From Ixodes scapularis (lineage: Eukaryota > Arthropoda > Arachnida > Ixodida > Ixodidae): a stretch of DNA of 64,000 bases. Below the pieces are notes generated by a model. The model did no database searches. It was given only the letters and a program-made list of their open reading frames with translations, and had not been told where the DNA came from. The stretch spans positions 74,533,816 through 74,597,815 of the forward strand of contig NW_024609846.1 in assembly GCF_016920785.2 (NCBI RefSeq), read 5' to 3'. The stretch's first letter is position 1, and the number at the start of each line of letters is the position of its first letter. Below are positions 12,201 to 23,054 of the stretch, one piece after another. Both the position numbers and the translations under genes were made by a program.

Positions 12201-14030
12201 CTAAGCACGCTATCTTCAACTTTCGCCGAAAATTGTTTTCACACTCCGCACGTGCATATGCAAAGCGGAACGACGTCCAGGGAGCACACTTGCATGCGCT
12301 TCCATGAAGCTTGAGGTCTTTTATGGCAAAAGTCAGAACAAACTGCATTCTGTGTCGACATTGTTTTACGCTAGACATCAAATCCCAGTGAATACGATAA
12401 GTAAAACAGTTATTTTTTTTTCTTCAGAAAAAGGCCAGCGATCGAGAGTTTGAACAATTCAGGCCAATGTTATTTGTGCACTAATCCACCATTCTAGAAA
12501 AAGCTGGTGCAATATGACCGAAAACGAGGTTCGGGGTTTTAAGGACGAAAGAATACTCTCGCTAGAAAGGAGAAGAAAGAAGCGCCTCAGAATGACCTCG
12601 GGGGCCCAAAGATAGCCAACAATAAGCACAAAAGAACGTTGAGGGTAACTGCAGCTCAATGGAGCCAATGGGATCTAGCTTTCATAGTCGAGAGAGTGCC
12701 CCCGCTCGCTTGAACACGTACTTACATATTTATCTCTTGAACCGGTGATTTTCTAAAATGGCCCACTGTGCAACACGTTCACAACTGTTGAAGCCTACGG
12801 TTTTGTGTAATTAAAAGTGATCATATTTCTTACCTCGGTTTCAACACCACAACAAAGAGGTTGCCTGTTGCTGAGACCAAACTTAGCGATGGGTACCTAG
12901 TTAATTTGACTAAGGAATTATTTATGAGCAGCCTGCTCCCCTCTCGATGAGGAAGGGGGTTCTACAAACGTTATATTAATAAACAAAACGCAAAAAAAAG
13001 AACCTTGGGCGGACGGGGACGTTAGAGAAGCGGGGAAAAGTGAACTTGCGGAAAGTGATCCCTTTCTTCCTTTTGGGGAATGTCCGCCTGCAGGCCACCT
13101 TCCATCGTCAAGGAGCCCCCTGCCTGTGCATCATCCCGCGCCCCTTCCCGATAACTTGCATTATTAAACCCTCAGCCTAGTACAACACGTTGTAAGTCAA
13201 TCTCCTAGCCGTGACACATCAAAAACTTAGAGAGACAAGCCCTAACAAACCCCTAAATCGCGAAGCAAAAAAATAAACAAAAAACAAAAAAACCTTCACT
13301 AAAAAAGAAGAACAAAAAAAAAAACGGTTTACATTATGGACATTTTTTATTCTTAAAAAGGGCCCCAACCAGAACTTTAGAGTTGCTTGTGAGCACATCT
13401 AGCTATTTCCGAGTTCGTTGCATTGGTCCTGACATTCCTTTTATGCTCATTTAATCTGCCGTTAATGCATATTTATGTTTGATGAACATACCTAGACCCA
13501 CAAGCTAGAGGTATTTCATACACGACACTGTTCCTGCAAGATCATGATTTCTCAAGATGAGCCTTTTTGCACTCCTTCGTAACCGCGTGGAATGGCGTCA
13601 TCCTGTTCTTCTTGAAAACCGAAATAGACACAGGTATCTACACCAACGTTCTCCGCACAGACACAGGCGCGCAGGTGTAACTTGTGCGTCTGGGCTCTGT
13701 AAATAGTCTTTGTAAGGTCCAGACACCTTTCACCTTCCCTTTTGTGTCTGAATGTGTGTGTTTTCGCATTCTCTCACCACAGCATCAGAGGGAACGGTTT
13801 TGTGCGCCTCGGGTAGATGGAGTCACGAAAACTCTCCCAGATGTACCCAAATATCCGTCACACCAGCCGCAGCGCGTGCTTGAAAGGCACGAGATATTTC
13901 CGCCTTTTGCTTTGTTCTATACGCACCAAAATTGCGATATTTGTAAAAAAAATAGACGTGATTTCTATCTTTTTTCTCAGATAAACAATACAAAATTAGA
14001 AGCAGCATATTCCTTCATCGTTAAAATCCT
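9226..14030. other. intergenic, no gene recognised
   Basis: No open frame in this stretch resembles a known family. It contains a 19-base C run (9409 is within the preceding part, 9409-9427), several T- and A-runs (for example 10027-10051 and 13260-13325), and unremarkable AT-rich sequence. Short frames such as 11312-11674 have no family motifs and no convincing splice context. Confidence 0.6.
9409..9427 (+). repeat. poly-C tract (19)
   Basis: An uninterrupted run of 19 C. Equivalent long G/C runs occur at 25686-25705 (20 G), 42560-42579 (20 C) and 45721-45732 (12 G). Confidence 0.95.
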
Positions 14031-14035
14031 TGTAT

Positions 14036-15020
14036 CGCCACTTTAAATATTTTTATTTTCGTTCCACCACCCAGCCCGTCTCACATTATATTGTTTCCTA
14101 TATGGGGTCGTATCTCCGGGTACAACGGGGACGTAATAAACGAAACGACCTAAATATCGCTCGCAGTTTACGGCAGGGCCGTAAGCTTGTCGAAACTGGA
14201 ACACAAAATGTAATTTACGGAATGGCGTCTCGGCCCATCAGTCAGTGCGCTAGCGCCCTACATGAAGTAATCCAGTAACTTCTCAAACTGACAAAATGCA
14301 AAAAAGTCTCCCAGAAGTTTGTACTTTAAAATATTCAAACGCGAATAGACAGCGTCATCGTTCCAAGCGGAAAATTCCGACGATGCCCTGACTCTTCAGC
14401 ACTAGTAAGTTGGGTTGAGCGGGTTAGGGCGCTGTGTAGCAAAAACCTTGTGAAAAGTTGTGCCTTGAATGACTATATTCGCAAGCTTTTTATTTGGCAA
14501 TTTATTTGTGCGATATATAAAACGCGAAATTCCTATTGGTCAGTCTTTGAGACTTCGCCGAAACGTTGTGCCCGCGGAACTTCGAGTCTAGAATAAATGG
14601 TGTATTCACGCGTTTTCCGCGATTTTATCTTTTTGCTAAAGATTTCCTAAGTTAAAAGCTTTATGGTTGCCAGCGCGTGCAGCTGACTAAATTTGTTGTC
14701 ACCGGGCTGCACCTTCCAGTGTCTCCCGCCGTTACAAATTAATTACGAGATATTTTTAGTTTCGTTTTAACAACCCAGACTGTCTCACATTGGTTTGTTT
14801 GCCTCTATGTTACCGGATCAGACCTGCGACAAGGACATTTGTATCAGAAGCGTAAACAAGACCGCCCTAAACCTCATTTGAAGGTTGGATGCGCAACCGT
14901 AGGCTTGTCAGAACTCGAGCTCGCAAAATATAAGCAACGACATGGAGCGTCGGTCTGTCGACCTGCACGCCAGCGCCCTCCATGAAACAGTCAAGTAGCT
15001 TCTCGAAATTAGAATTAAAT
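14036..15020 (+). repeat. diverged direct duplication (about 270 bp, two copies)
   Basis: Segments 14036-14300 and 14745-15015 run in parallel: a TATTTTTA/TTTCGTT start, then CCCAG-C-GTCTCACATT, a central CCGTA-GCTTGTC block, then CAGCGCCCT-CATGAA, and an AGTAACTTCTC-AA end. They differ at many positions, so the duplication or the two insertions are old. No coding potential is seen. Confidence 0.7.
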
Positions 15021-15269
15021 GAAAAAAAAAAAGAAAAACAAGGGGAAGGGAACGTTAGCAATTTTAAAGCATTTCGGAATCAAAAAAAAAAAAAAAAAAG
15101 TAAGCGCAAAGCAGAAATTTAAGGATCGGATTTAACATTCTAAAACTGGTTATCTACTTTCACTTTTCAAAAAGAAAGCCTGGTCCGAGGGACCCCGCTT
15201 ACCCATAATCCTTGAGAATCCTCAGGGGACTCTTGTAGCACTCCATTTCTTTCCGCTTGCTCGCTCCTT

Positions 15270-16480
15270 TTATTCGAGAGATGATATTCCTTCCGAAGGG
15301 GTGCTAGCGCGCACTGTGGGCGTTGTCACGCCGTCTAACTCCCTCGAACTACCCTCATTTCTTAGAGTGCAGTCGCATTCCGCGGTGGTTAAGCGTCGCG
15401 CCACCCCTACAGGGCTACACTCGGGCCGAGTTTGCGTTGGTTCTCCTGCGCTTCTGCTCATAAGCGAAGTGGTTCCAAGCCCTGGGCGGTACGGCTAACC
15501 CATGACCGCGCTCCGCAACGGCCGTATACGCCATGGGCGACTCAATGTGAGTGTCCGCGGTGCGTCCCGTCCACGCGCATCTTGGTTCTAGGGACTCCTC
15601 GGCCCTCTGAGGGGGGTGTACTGCAGCTCAGCGAGCAAGCCCGCTTGAACTGTTCGCGCCTCAGATAAGCGCCTCCAAATCCGTGAGATCCCGTCCGCGC
15701 AAGTAAGCTTTAAGTCTAGGGTGACATTGGCGGATCAACATAGCTACCTTTTTTAGTCAAACGCGGATGGTTCGGCCCTTGAGTAGAGCTCAAGGAGCCC
15801 GCGAGCTTACTTTACGAGGCTCTCGTCCGGGTGCTGAGTGCAGTTAGCCAGCTTGTCCCTAATACACATCTCATAATCGGGAGGCAGAAATTCCTCCCTG
15901 AACCGCGTCCAAAAGTCCACCATCGATAGGAACGGTCATTGCAACCGTCTCCAACGCGACGCATCGCCCGTTAACGCGATCGGCACGATCCGTACCAAGG
16001 CCGTTTCGCCTGATGCTCACAATGCGGCTACATACGCGTCCGGGTCCTGCAGAAAATCGTGAACCGGTTTTCTGTCGGAGTATCCCGCAGAGGTCGGCGT
16101 CGGTACTGACAACCCCGGTCGGGGCAGAGACGTAGGCGCGGCTTTTGCGACTCCTGAATTTGTCGCGATTTGTCGCAAGAACGTCTCCATCATCGATGTC
16201 TGTCGCGATGCCGATGTCTGCCGCGCCTCCAGCTGGAGCTGGTGGTAAAAGCTCAGCCTCCAGAGATGTTCGCGTACTAGAGCCTTCTGCCATGGCCCCC
16301 GCAACGTCAGATACTTCCCGAACTTCGCTCGCAGACCAGTCGTCCTCGTTTCTAAGGGGGGCCGACCTCGTCTGGGGGGCATCGTTAGCGTCTATCTACA
16401 TTACGCTGAACGCTCAATGGATCTGTGAGACTCCCCGGGACGAACGAAACAAGCGGCAGATTAATCAGGCCCCATGTTGG
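15270..16480 (-). pseudogene. gag-like remnant of a second gypsy element
   Basis: Reading the minus strand down from the primer-binding site, a 121-codon frame opens MPPRRGRPP at 16382. A shifted frame then gives a capsid-type segment around 15910-15825 with WTRFREEFLPPDYE and LANCTQHPDESL, which resembles the retrotransposon gag (capsid) domain with its W..F...F pattern and the HPDESL helix. Further stops and frame changes continue to about 15270. Its position directly inside an LTR plus primer-binding site supports the gag call. It is a relic. Confidence 0.65.
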
Positions 16481-16488
16481 ATGCGCCA
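16467..16488 (-). other. candidate tRNA primer-binding site
   Basis: Four bases after the LTR end, the minus strand reads TGGCGCATCCAACATGGGGC. This is a TGG-initiated site of the length used to bind the 3' end of a host tRNA that primes reverse transcription. The matching tRNA was not determined. Confidence 0.5.
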
Positions 16489-16492
16489 GTTA

Positions 16493-16849
16493 TGTGGGGT
16501 GCTCAATAATACTGCCCCCCAATCTGTCTCCGCCTGGTCCGCCTTCCCAAAAAGTCACACGTTAGAGGAGAAGTGAATAAACAATTTACTGTTCCTTGGC
16601 GCTTGACCGTGTCTTCCCCGGGGCTGGCTCGGCCTTCTGTTTCGCCGAGCCGTTCGGGGCTTACTGCGTCGTGGCTGTCTTTCCCGGGGCTTGCTCGGTC
16701 CTGTATTCCGCGGAGTCGTTCAGGGCTTACTCCTTTGCGGCCGTTCCTGCTCGCTCCTCGTCTCGCACTGCTCGCGCACCAGTCTCGAGCGCCGCTCGGC
16801 CGCCCATGGCGTGTCCTACCCGCGCCTTCTTCCTCCTCGGCTTCTCACA
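16493..16849 (-). repeat. 5' LTR of the minus-strand gypsy element
   Basis: On the minus strand this 357-base block starts TGTGAGAAG and ends CACCCCACA, the TG...CA ends of an LTR. It contains an AATAAA-like region and a GC-rich half with two tandem copies of a ~60-bp unit (16611-16670 and 16675-16735, plus-strand coordinates). A primer-binding-like sequence follows four bases downstream (16488-16467). It interrupts the pol reading of a plus-strand gypsy relic that resumes at 16850, so it was inserted later. Confidence 0.6.
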
Positions 16850-18180
16850 GATTTTACCATTTCACTTGTACCAGGCAAGGAGATGTATATGGCCGACGTT
16901 CCGTCCAAGAAGCCTCTACTATAGCAAACCACTCTGTGGACAGTAGCGAAGATTTTGTATGAGAATACGAGACTCTGATTGTAGAGCTCCTTCCGGCATC
17001 GTCCTCATTTTTATCAGACTAAAGACGGCACTCTCCAAGGACCCAACTACAGCAAGGGTAATAGAGTACTGCGAAAAACAGTGGCCACCGACAAACAAGG
17101 TTCCCCCGTATTTAGAGAAGTTCAGCTCTATTGTATGGGCCTTTCAATAATTCAGGGACTTTTGTTGCGCAACGACTGGTTAGTGATTCCCCCAAGTCTG
17201 CGGGGAGAGGTCATGGAATGATTACACTGCGGACATCAAGGTGTCGTCCGGTGTCGGGCCAGAGCTACAGACTCAGTACGGTGGCTCGGCATAATAACAC
17301 AAATACAAAATTAAGTAAATAATTGCCCTACCTGTCAAGAATATTGACGCCCACCTACAGAGCCATTTGTTCAAACACCTCTCATCAATCGACCTTGGCA
17401 GGAAATCGAAAAGAAACTCTTCCAGTTGTATGGAAAAGTATATAGTTGTCGACTATTACTCGAAGTTATTTGAGCTAGAAGAACTACAGCGAAAAACCAC
17501 AGAAGTGATCAAATCTTTCGGACAGATCTTCGCAAGACATACCTGTACGGAAGTCATTCGTAGTGACAACGGTCCTCAGTTTGCGATCTAAGGAATTCTG
17601 CCGATTTGCGACTGCGTGGGGAGCCCAGCTAAAGCCTTCAAGTCCTTGCTACCATTCGGTCAACGGAGAAGCAGAGAGAACAGTACAAACGCCAAAGAAC
17701 CTGCTTGGAAAATCTTCGAATACTGCACAAGCTCTTCTGGCCACAGATCTACCACCGGGCCTGAGAGTTTTCCCCGGCGGAACTTCTATTGGGACGAAAG
17801 TTACGCTCAACACTTGATACAGCGTCAAGTACCCTGACACCTCTTTGGCATCACACCAAGAGGTATCAGCAAAACTACAAGAAATGAAACACGAAAGAGG
17901 TGTCTTACGGTAAAAGGCGCCATCGTACAAGAGACTGCGAGGTGCTGAGTCACCACTCCGCAGTTTGGATGCACGCGGGTACAGCCGCACAAGAAATTGA
18001 ACAGAACCAAGCTGAGCCGCCACGGTTTGACATCGTAGAAACAGGGGATAGCATGACTCACGCGACACAATATGAAGCCCAACATCTCAGAGACGCAGAT
18101 CCAAGCAAACGGCCAGCACAACAGCGAACCTTTACACAAGAACAAGAAATGTTAGAGCTTCACGACCACTGAACCGTTAC
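16850..18180 (+). pseudogene. gypsy pol C-terminal half (RNase H end and integrase), decayed
   Basis: The plus strand shows the end of RNase H (PGKEMYMADVPSKKP, 16868-16920), the linker before integrase (GLLLRNDWLVIPPSLRGEVM near 17160-17215, then HCGHQGVVRCRARATDSVRWLGI), and the catalytic core (VVDYYSKLFELEEL near 17445; RSDNGPQF near 17560-17585; then SSPCYHSVNGEAERTVQT near 17640-17690). Stops and frame changes occur throughout, for example after RSDNGPQFAI. It is a separate gypsy lineage from the element at 3-9 kb, with NGEAERTVQT in place of NGQIERFNRV. Confidence 0.8.
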
Positions 18181-18636
18181 GGACAGTGGTGTTTTCAAGA
18201 AGAGGCTGGTGGTATACGAATAACAACACGTCTGGCAAGATGTTGAGCCAGACAGCACCTAGGCAGTAGGAAAGACGAACAATCAGGCTGGTGGGAAAGC
18301 GCGTGAACCGGGGTCGGTGCGCGCGGGAGATAAAGATCATTCCGATGCTTGCTGATATCTCTGGTCTCGGGTCCTCGTCTCTTGTCTTCGGATCACGTCA
18401 GTTTCCAACAATCTTTGTTAACTGTTTTGTTTCTATACCTCTTTTATCTCGAAAAGCTTGTCGTAAATTTAATAAGGGCCATTATCTAGCGAGTTCACTT
18501 TGATGTTTGTTGCGGTCAGATCATAAATGGTTAATATTGCCTATAAAAAGAAAGGTTACAAAAATCCTCCTTGGCGAAAGACACCAGTCGGCTGCTTGAC
18601 AATGACACCAAAGGGGTGGAAACTGGGTTCTTTCTC

Positions 18637-18849
18637 CAATGAGCCAATTTTTGGCTATAGAAGATTGAGACGACTTGGGCAGCCGATTAGGAATTTGTTA
18701 GTCTTCAAAGGTGTTCATTTTCATGAAAAACTCTATCTCGCTCTCCGGCCTCTGCAATATTTCGACGCCGAGTGGTTAACAGAGAAACATCATCTTGACC
18801 TAAAATACGCAAACCTGCCTTACTACATTGAAGCAGATGTCAAATTTTG
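18637..18849 (+). pseudogene. glutathione S-transferase N-domain fragment
   Basis: About 70 codons read EPIFGYRRLRRLGQPIRNLL, then VFKGVHFHEKLY, YFDAEWLTEKHHLDLKYANLPYYIEADVK. This parallels residues 3-70 of the intact mu-class GST at 34-36.5 kb on the other strand (GLAQSIRNLL, FPNLPYLIDDDVK). The catalytic Tyr is present within FGY. The helix-1 region has drifted and the alignment stops at DVK, before the TQS motif that completes the glutathione site. No splice donor follows and no C-terminal domain exon is seen nearby. It is probably a dead exon of a former GST paralogue. Confidence 0.7.
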
Positions 18850-18958
18850 TGTTGTAAACAATAGCCAATGTCTTTTTAAAGTCACTAGTGTTGTACACGC
18901 ATCACAACACGTGATGTGTGTTGTAAATAATAGCCAATGTCTTTTGAAAGTCACTGGT
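18848..18958 (+). repeat. 42-bp direct duplication
   Basis: TGTGTTGTAAA-AATAGCCAATG followed by TCTTTT-AAAGTCACT-GTG occurs at 18848-18890 and again at 18917-18958 with about four differences. The first copy abuts the point where the GST fragment ends. The spacer contains ATCACAACACGTGAT. Confidence 0.85.
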
Positions 18959-18964
18959 GCTAAT

Positions 18965-20590
18965 GTGAGTTGGAAATACATGTTCGTCTTTATACCTTTT
19001 TTATTATTAGCGGGATTTTAATTTATTGTATTTCAACTCCAGTTAAGGCGCTCTCACACTGATAAAACAGTTGGCCAACCTTTTCCATGAACACGAGGGA
19101 AACATATTTTCGGCGACACTGTCACCACATTGAAGACTGTCAGGAAAAATGCTTTTCTCGCCCGGCAACCGTGTCTGCCGATTTGTTTTCCGACAGCCGG
19201 GAAACAGCGTGTTAGCGTGCTGACGGCGCGGCCAACACTCCCCGTGTTGGCCGCGCCGTCAGCACGCTAACACGCTGTTTCCCGGCTGTCGGAAAACAAA
19301 TCGGCAGACACGGTTTCCGCCATCTCAATTGTTTACCTTAATTCGTGTGCGGCGCGGAGGGGCTGGATATGTGACTACAAAGTGCAAATGTGTTCGAAGT
19401 GCCGGAAATTACCACTGAAGGACATTACCACCGAAGGACAAGGATTGGAAAACTTGACAGGGGGAGTACCTTTTACTGTTTATTTTCTCAAAATGTTCTT
19501 TATTCGCTGACGAATCAGCTAACCCGAACCGAGGAAGTTGAGATCGTTGCTAAGTTCGTGACTTCCGCCACCGTATGAAGTGTTTCTGTCCCGGTCTGTT
19601 TTTCATGCAATTTCTAATTTTAATGTAACATAAAGTTTGCACCGGCAGTACCCCAAAGTGTCCTTTTTAACCCGATGTTGAGCTGAACTGACATGTATTA
19701 AAAACCACTACACGGACATGATCGGTTTTCATAACATTCGGTGGAATAAATATTTTTCAACGCCGTGAGCTCGTTTCCAAACAGTTCTAAGTGCAACTCA
19801 TCTAAACGTTCACTACAGTAAAGAAAGAAAAAAATCACCACATTATTTTAGCTTCACACCAACCCTAATTATTGTGAAATAGATTTTCCAGGTCCTTGCT
19901 TAAGAAAGCTTTTAGAAAAAAAAAAAAAAAACGTTATTGATAGGGAACTCCGCCATTGAAGCTATCTTTGTTGTCGTGCTGAAGGCACAATAATCGCTCA
20001 TCCATCGATCTGCGGTAACACGCGTCGTCCTACACAAGTTGCTGTAATTTTGATGCCGAATGCTCTGGCACCGAGGCAACGTTATTGCTGTCGCCTGTAC
20101 TGCGTTGATTTTCCCGCCATGTGACAGGTTTGTCGGGCAACAGGGTGACCGAAAAAAAATATACCAACTGTTGATGAACATGCTGTGTTGATGTCCCCGC
20201 CATGTTTCCGCAATGTCACACGGCCTTTATTGGGTTGCTTTCTTGATTTGCTAAAATGTTGTGATTTGCTCTGCAAAAAATATTCACTTGTAAGATTATT
20301 TACTACTTCAACGGTTCACACATTTCTTCAAACTAACTTTCATATTTCTCTTTTTCCGTGGATTAGAGAAGTCGTTATCAAACTTGAGTAATTGGTTGAG
20401 CGGGATAACTTTTTAATTTTTACCTAGAGTTGCGCAGGTGCATTCTTTCCTTCCAATTGTTAAACGTTCTCCGATTGGTAAACGTTAAAAAAACAAAAAA
20501 AAAACTAAGAAACTGTTGGCAAAAGGTATAAAATTGAAAGGATTGTTACCAGTGGCACCTCAGACACATCAAAAACTGAGTAGAAAAAAT
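18965..20590. other. intergenic with one large palindrome
   Basis: Apart from the palindrome at 19169-19313 no feature is recognised. The frame at 19390-19578 and others have no family motifs. Sequence around 19048-19100 and 19630-19900 is AT-rich. Confidence 0.55.
19169..19313. repeat. near-perfect palindrome, 70-bp arms
   Basis: The left arm (19169-19238) and right arm (19244-19313) are exact reverse complements over 70 bases around a 5-base TCCCC loop. Pairing continues with mismatches to about 19163/19319. The arms are GC-rich (GGCGCGGCCAACAC at the centre). The absence of mismatches implies recent origin or gene-conversion-like maintenance. Confidence 0.95.
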
Positions 20591-20599
20591 TGTTCAATG

Positions 20600-21175
20600 G
20601 TATAACCAAACTGTTCACCGTTTTCGTCAAACCACACTTCTGTTTGAGCGCAGCCATGTACAGACCGGTGTACACCAGCCTGGCGAACCTGCCCGAAACC
20701 GCTCACACGTTTGGTCAAACCGCTCATCTGTTTGGGCGTAAAGGTTCCCACCATTTCACATTACACAGCGGCGTGGCAAACAGGTTTTAGAAACCATTTG
20801 TCTATTTGAGCGTAGCGGAATGCCAGCCTGTTCACACCACATGCATGGCAAACCAGCTTCTAACTGCTCACCAATTAGGCCGAACCGCTATCCTATTTGA
20901 GAGTAGCGGTATACCGACCTCTTCGCACCGCAGAGCGGCGTGGCGAACTGGCTTGCAACTGTACACCGGTTCGTGAAACCCATCTTCTGTTTGAGCATAG
21001 TAGGATACAAACCTGCTCACACCCCAATGCGGCATGGAAAACCAATCTGAAACGTCTATCCAGTTTGGTCAAACTGCACTCATATTTGAGGTTGACGGTA
21101 CACAGATATATTCACAACTGCTCAACTGTTTTGTCAAATCACTGTCCTGTTTGAGCGTTGCGCTTCTAGAAGCTG
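20600..21175 (+). repeat. degenerate minisatellite, ~90-bp unit
   Basis: A motif like CTGTTTGAGCGTAGCGG recurs at about 20640, 20728, 20801, 20891, 20987, 21080 and 21150, each followed by a CCTG-TCACACC block, a GCATGGCAAACC block and a CACCGGTT-GTCAAACCGCT block. Spacing is 70-96 bases. Small open frames across it are consequences of the repeat. Confidence 0.8.
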
Positions 21176-21853
21176 CGGTGCGGCCTCTAGAAGGAGCATT
21201 TCGCATAGACATCGTGTGCAGCAGCCAATCATAGTTTTCAATCGGTGTGTCTCAAGCATCGCTCCATGCAAACTGTTCTAGGCCACAGTGGGCGCAATCT
21301 TTCTTAAACAAAATATGGAAATCAAGAACCTTATGCCCTTCATGCGCTGTCAAAAATTGTAGCGAAAATTTCATTCGCAGTAGGTCCACTTAGCGAGGTA
21401 CAATCTAATAAAACGAGAATAAAAAAACTCGTCTCATAATCCGAAAGTCACTAACACTGGTGAACGTCGCTCCTAAGCGGTTTCCAGATTGTCAAACTCA
21501 CAAGCACTTTGCATCAGCATGAGAGACAAACGGACTATACGGCGGTGTGTTGCCCGTTGCCACTTTCAACTGCGGCGGGGACAGGATTAAATCTGAACTT
21601 CGAGAACCTTTCAGGTTAGGATAACGCGAGAACGTATAGAGGGCAACGCTCGATTTGAGTAGATTTTTGAGTGTCAAGATGTCGAACTTTTACGCCGGAG
21701 CGCGACCTAGAGACACGACCACCGTAAGGTGCGGACGCGGCCAAAACGCAACAAGCGCATTCGAAGAAAAGAAAACCGGCAGCGTGTCACTATGGCGTAA
21801 CACCCACTCAGTCGTGTGAAGCTAACAAATAGCTGCCAATACAATCCTTTGAT

Positions 21854-21861
21854 ATTTTTTC
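21854..21861. repeat. 8-bp target-site duplication, left copy
   Basis: ATTTTTTC, identical to 23047-23054 on the far side of the hAT-like element. Confidence 0.85.
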
Positions 21862-23046
21862 CAGTGGTTCGGTTACGGTTCAGGTTCAGGTAAATTTATT
21901 TTGTTCCGGTTCAGTTCCAGTTCGATTAATTCGATCCGCGAACCGGTTCGCGAACCGGTTCGGGGCGCTGAACCGGTTCGCGAACCGGTTCGGAAATTAT
22001 AAATGACAAATTGCAACATCAAAATAAATTACAAATAAAACATCTGAAATCAGCACATACGAAACCGGATACATCGTAGTGTAAGGCTCAGGGATTTCTA
22101 CCAGGAATGGTTTCTTTGTGTGCACTCAAAGGTTACCTCACCGACGTTTACGCATTCGGACTTCATCTAACTGGGTCCGACGCAGTAGCTGTAAAATCCG
22201 CGACCTCCTTACAAACCCACTTACAAGTAGAACTCGCTAACTATCCCGCCACCTCGGCGTGTAAGCAATTGAAGGAACAGTGGGGAGAAAATACAGCTTT
22301 CTTTATTTGAACTAGCCTTCGGTAACTCAAACTAGAGCCTTAAAGAAGTTTTCATTAAACAAGATACGGAATATGAAAAACACTTCACCGAACGCAATGC
22401 CAGAAGGACGTAATAGGATAAATATTAAAATAGAAGAGTTCGCTGTCTCAAAAATATGTTAGCTTCTAAGTGCCTATACCAAACCGGATGCATTATTATC
22501 AAACTCCACAGCCTTTTCTTTTCTCATTCCGATGGAAGCAAGCTTCAAGAACTCGCGCGTTCTAGAAACGTGTTATGAAATGAGCACACAGCAGAATTTA
22601 GGATTTACGAGATTGTAGGAAAATAAAATCCCGTGATGCGATTTTTTTTTTTTTTTTTGCGCAGCTTTTTAATTTTTTTTTCCGTGCAAGCCGCGACCAG
22701 CGCAATACTGTTTCCTATGTCAAGATTCATAAATGCAACGTTTGTCAAGATTCATGGATGCCGCGTTTATATTCCTAAGACTGAGTGGAGAAGAAAAATA
22801 TGTAAGCGAGGTGTGTGTCAGTTGACGGCACTTAAAAAACAAATGGCATTGATAGCACATTCATTGTCAACAGCGCGTGGCCGAACCGTTTTGACATGAG
22901 CCGGTAACCGTTATTTTTTTCCGGTTCAGTTCTGGTTCGGGTTCATCGCGATAACAATATAACAGTTCGGGTTCGGGTTCAGTTCCGGAAAAAATACCGG
23001 TTCGGTTCCGGTTTTCGGTTCGGTTCGGTTCCGGTTCGACACCCTG
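21862..23046. mobile_element. hAT-like non-autonomous DNA transposon with 8-bp target duplication
   Basis: The element starts CAGTGGTTCGG at 21862 and ends CGACACCCTG at 23046. It is flanked on both sides by the identical 8-mer ATTTTTTC (21854-21861 and 23047-23054). An 8-base duplication and a CAGNG...CACCCTG terminal pattern are typical of hAT elements. Both subterminal regions (21866-21995 and 22915-23040) are packed with GGTTCGG/GAACCGG-type motifs, including the repeated palindrome GAACCGGTTC. No transposase frame is present in the 1185 bases, so it would depend on a partner element. Confidence 0.85.
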
Positions 23047-23054
23047 ATTTTTTC
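23047..23054. repeat. 8-bp target-site duplication, right copy
   Basis: ATTTTTTC, matching 21854-21861. Confidence 0.85.
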
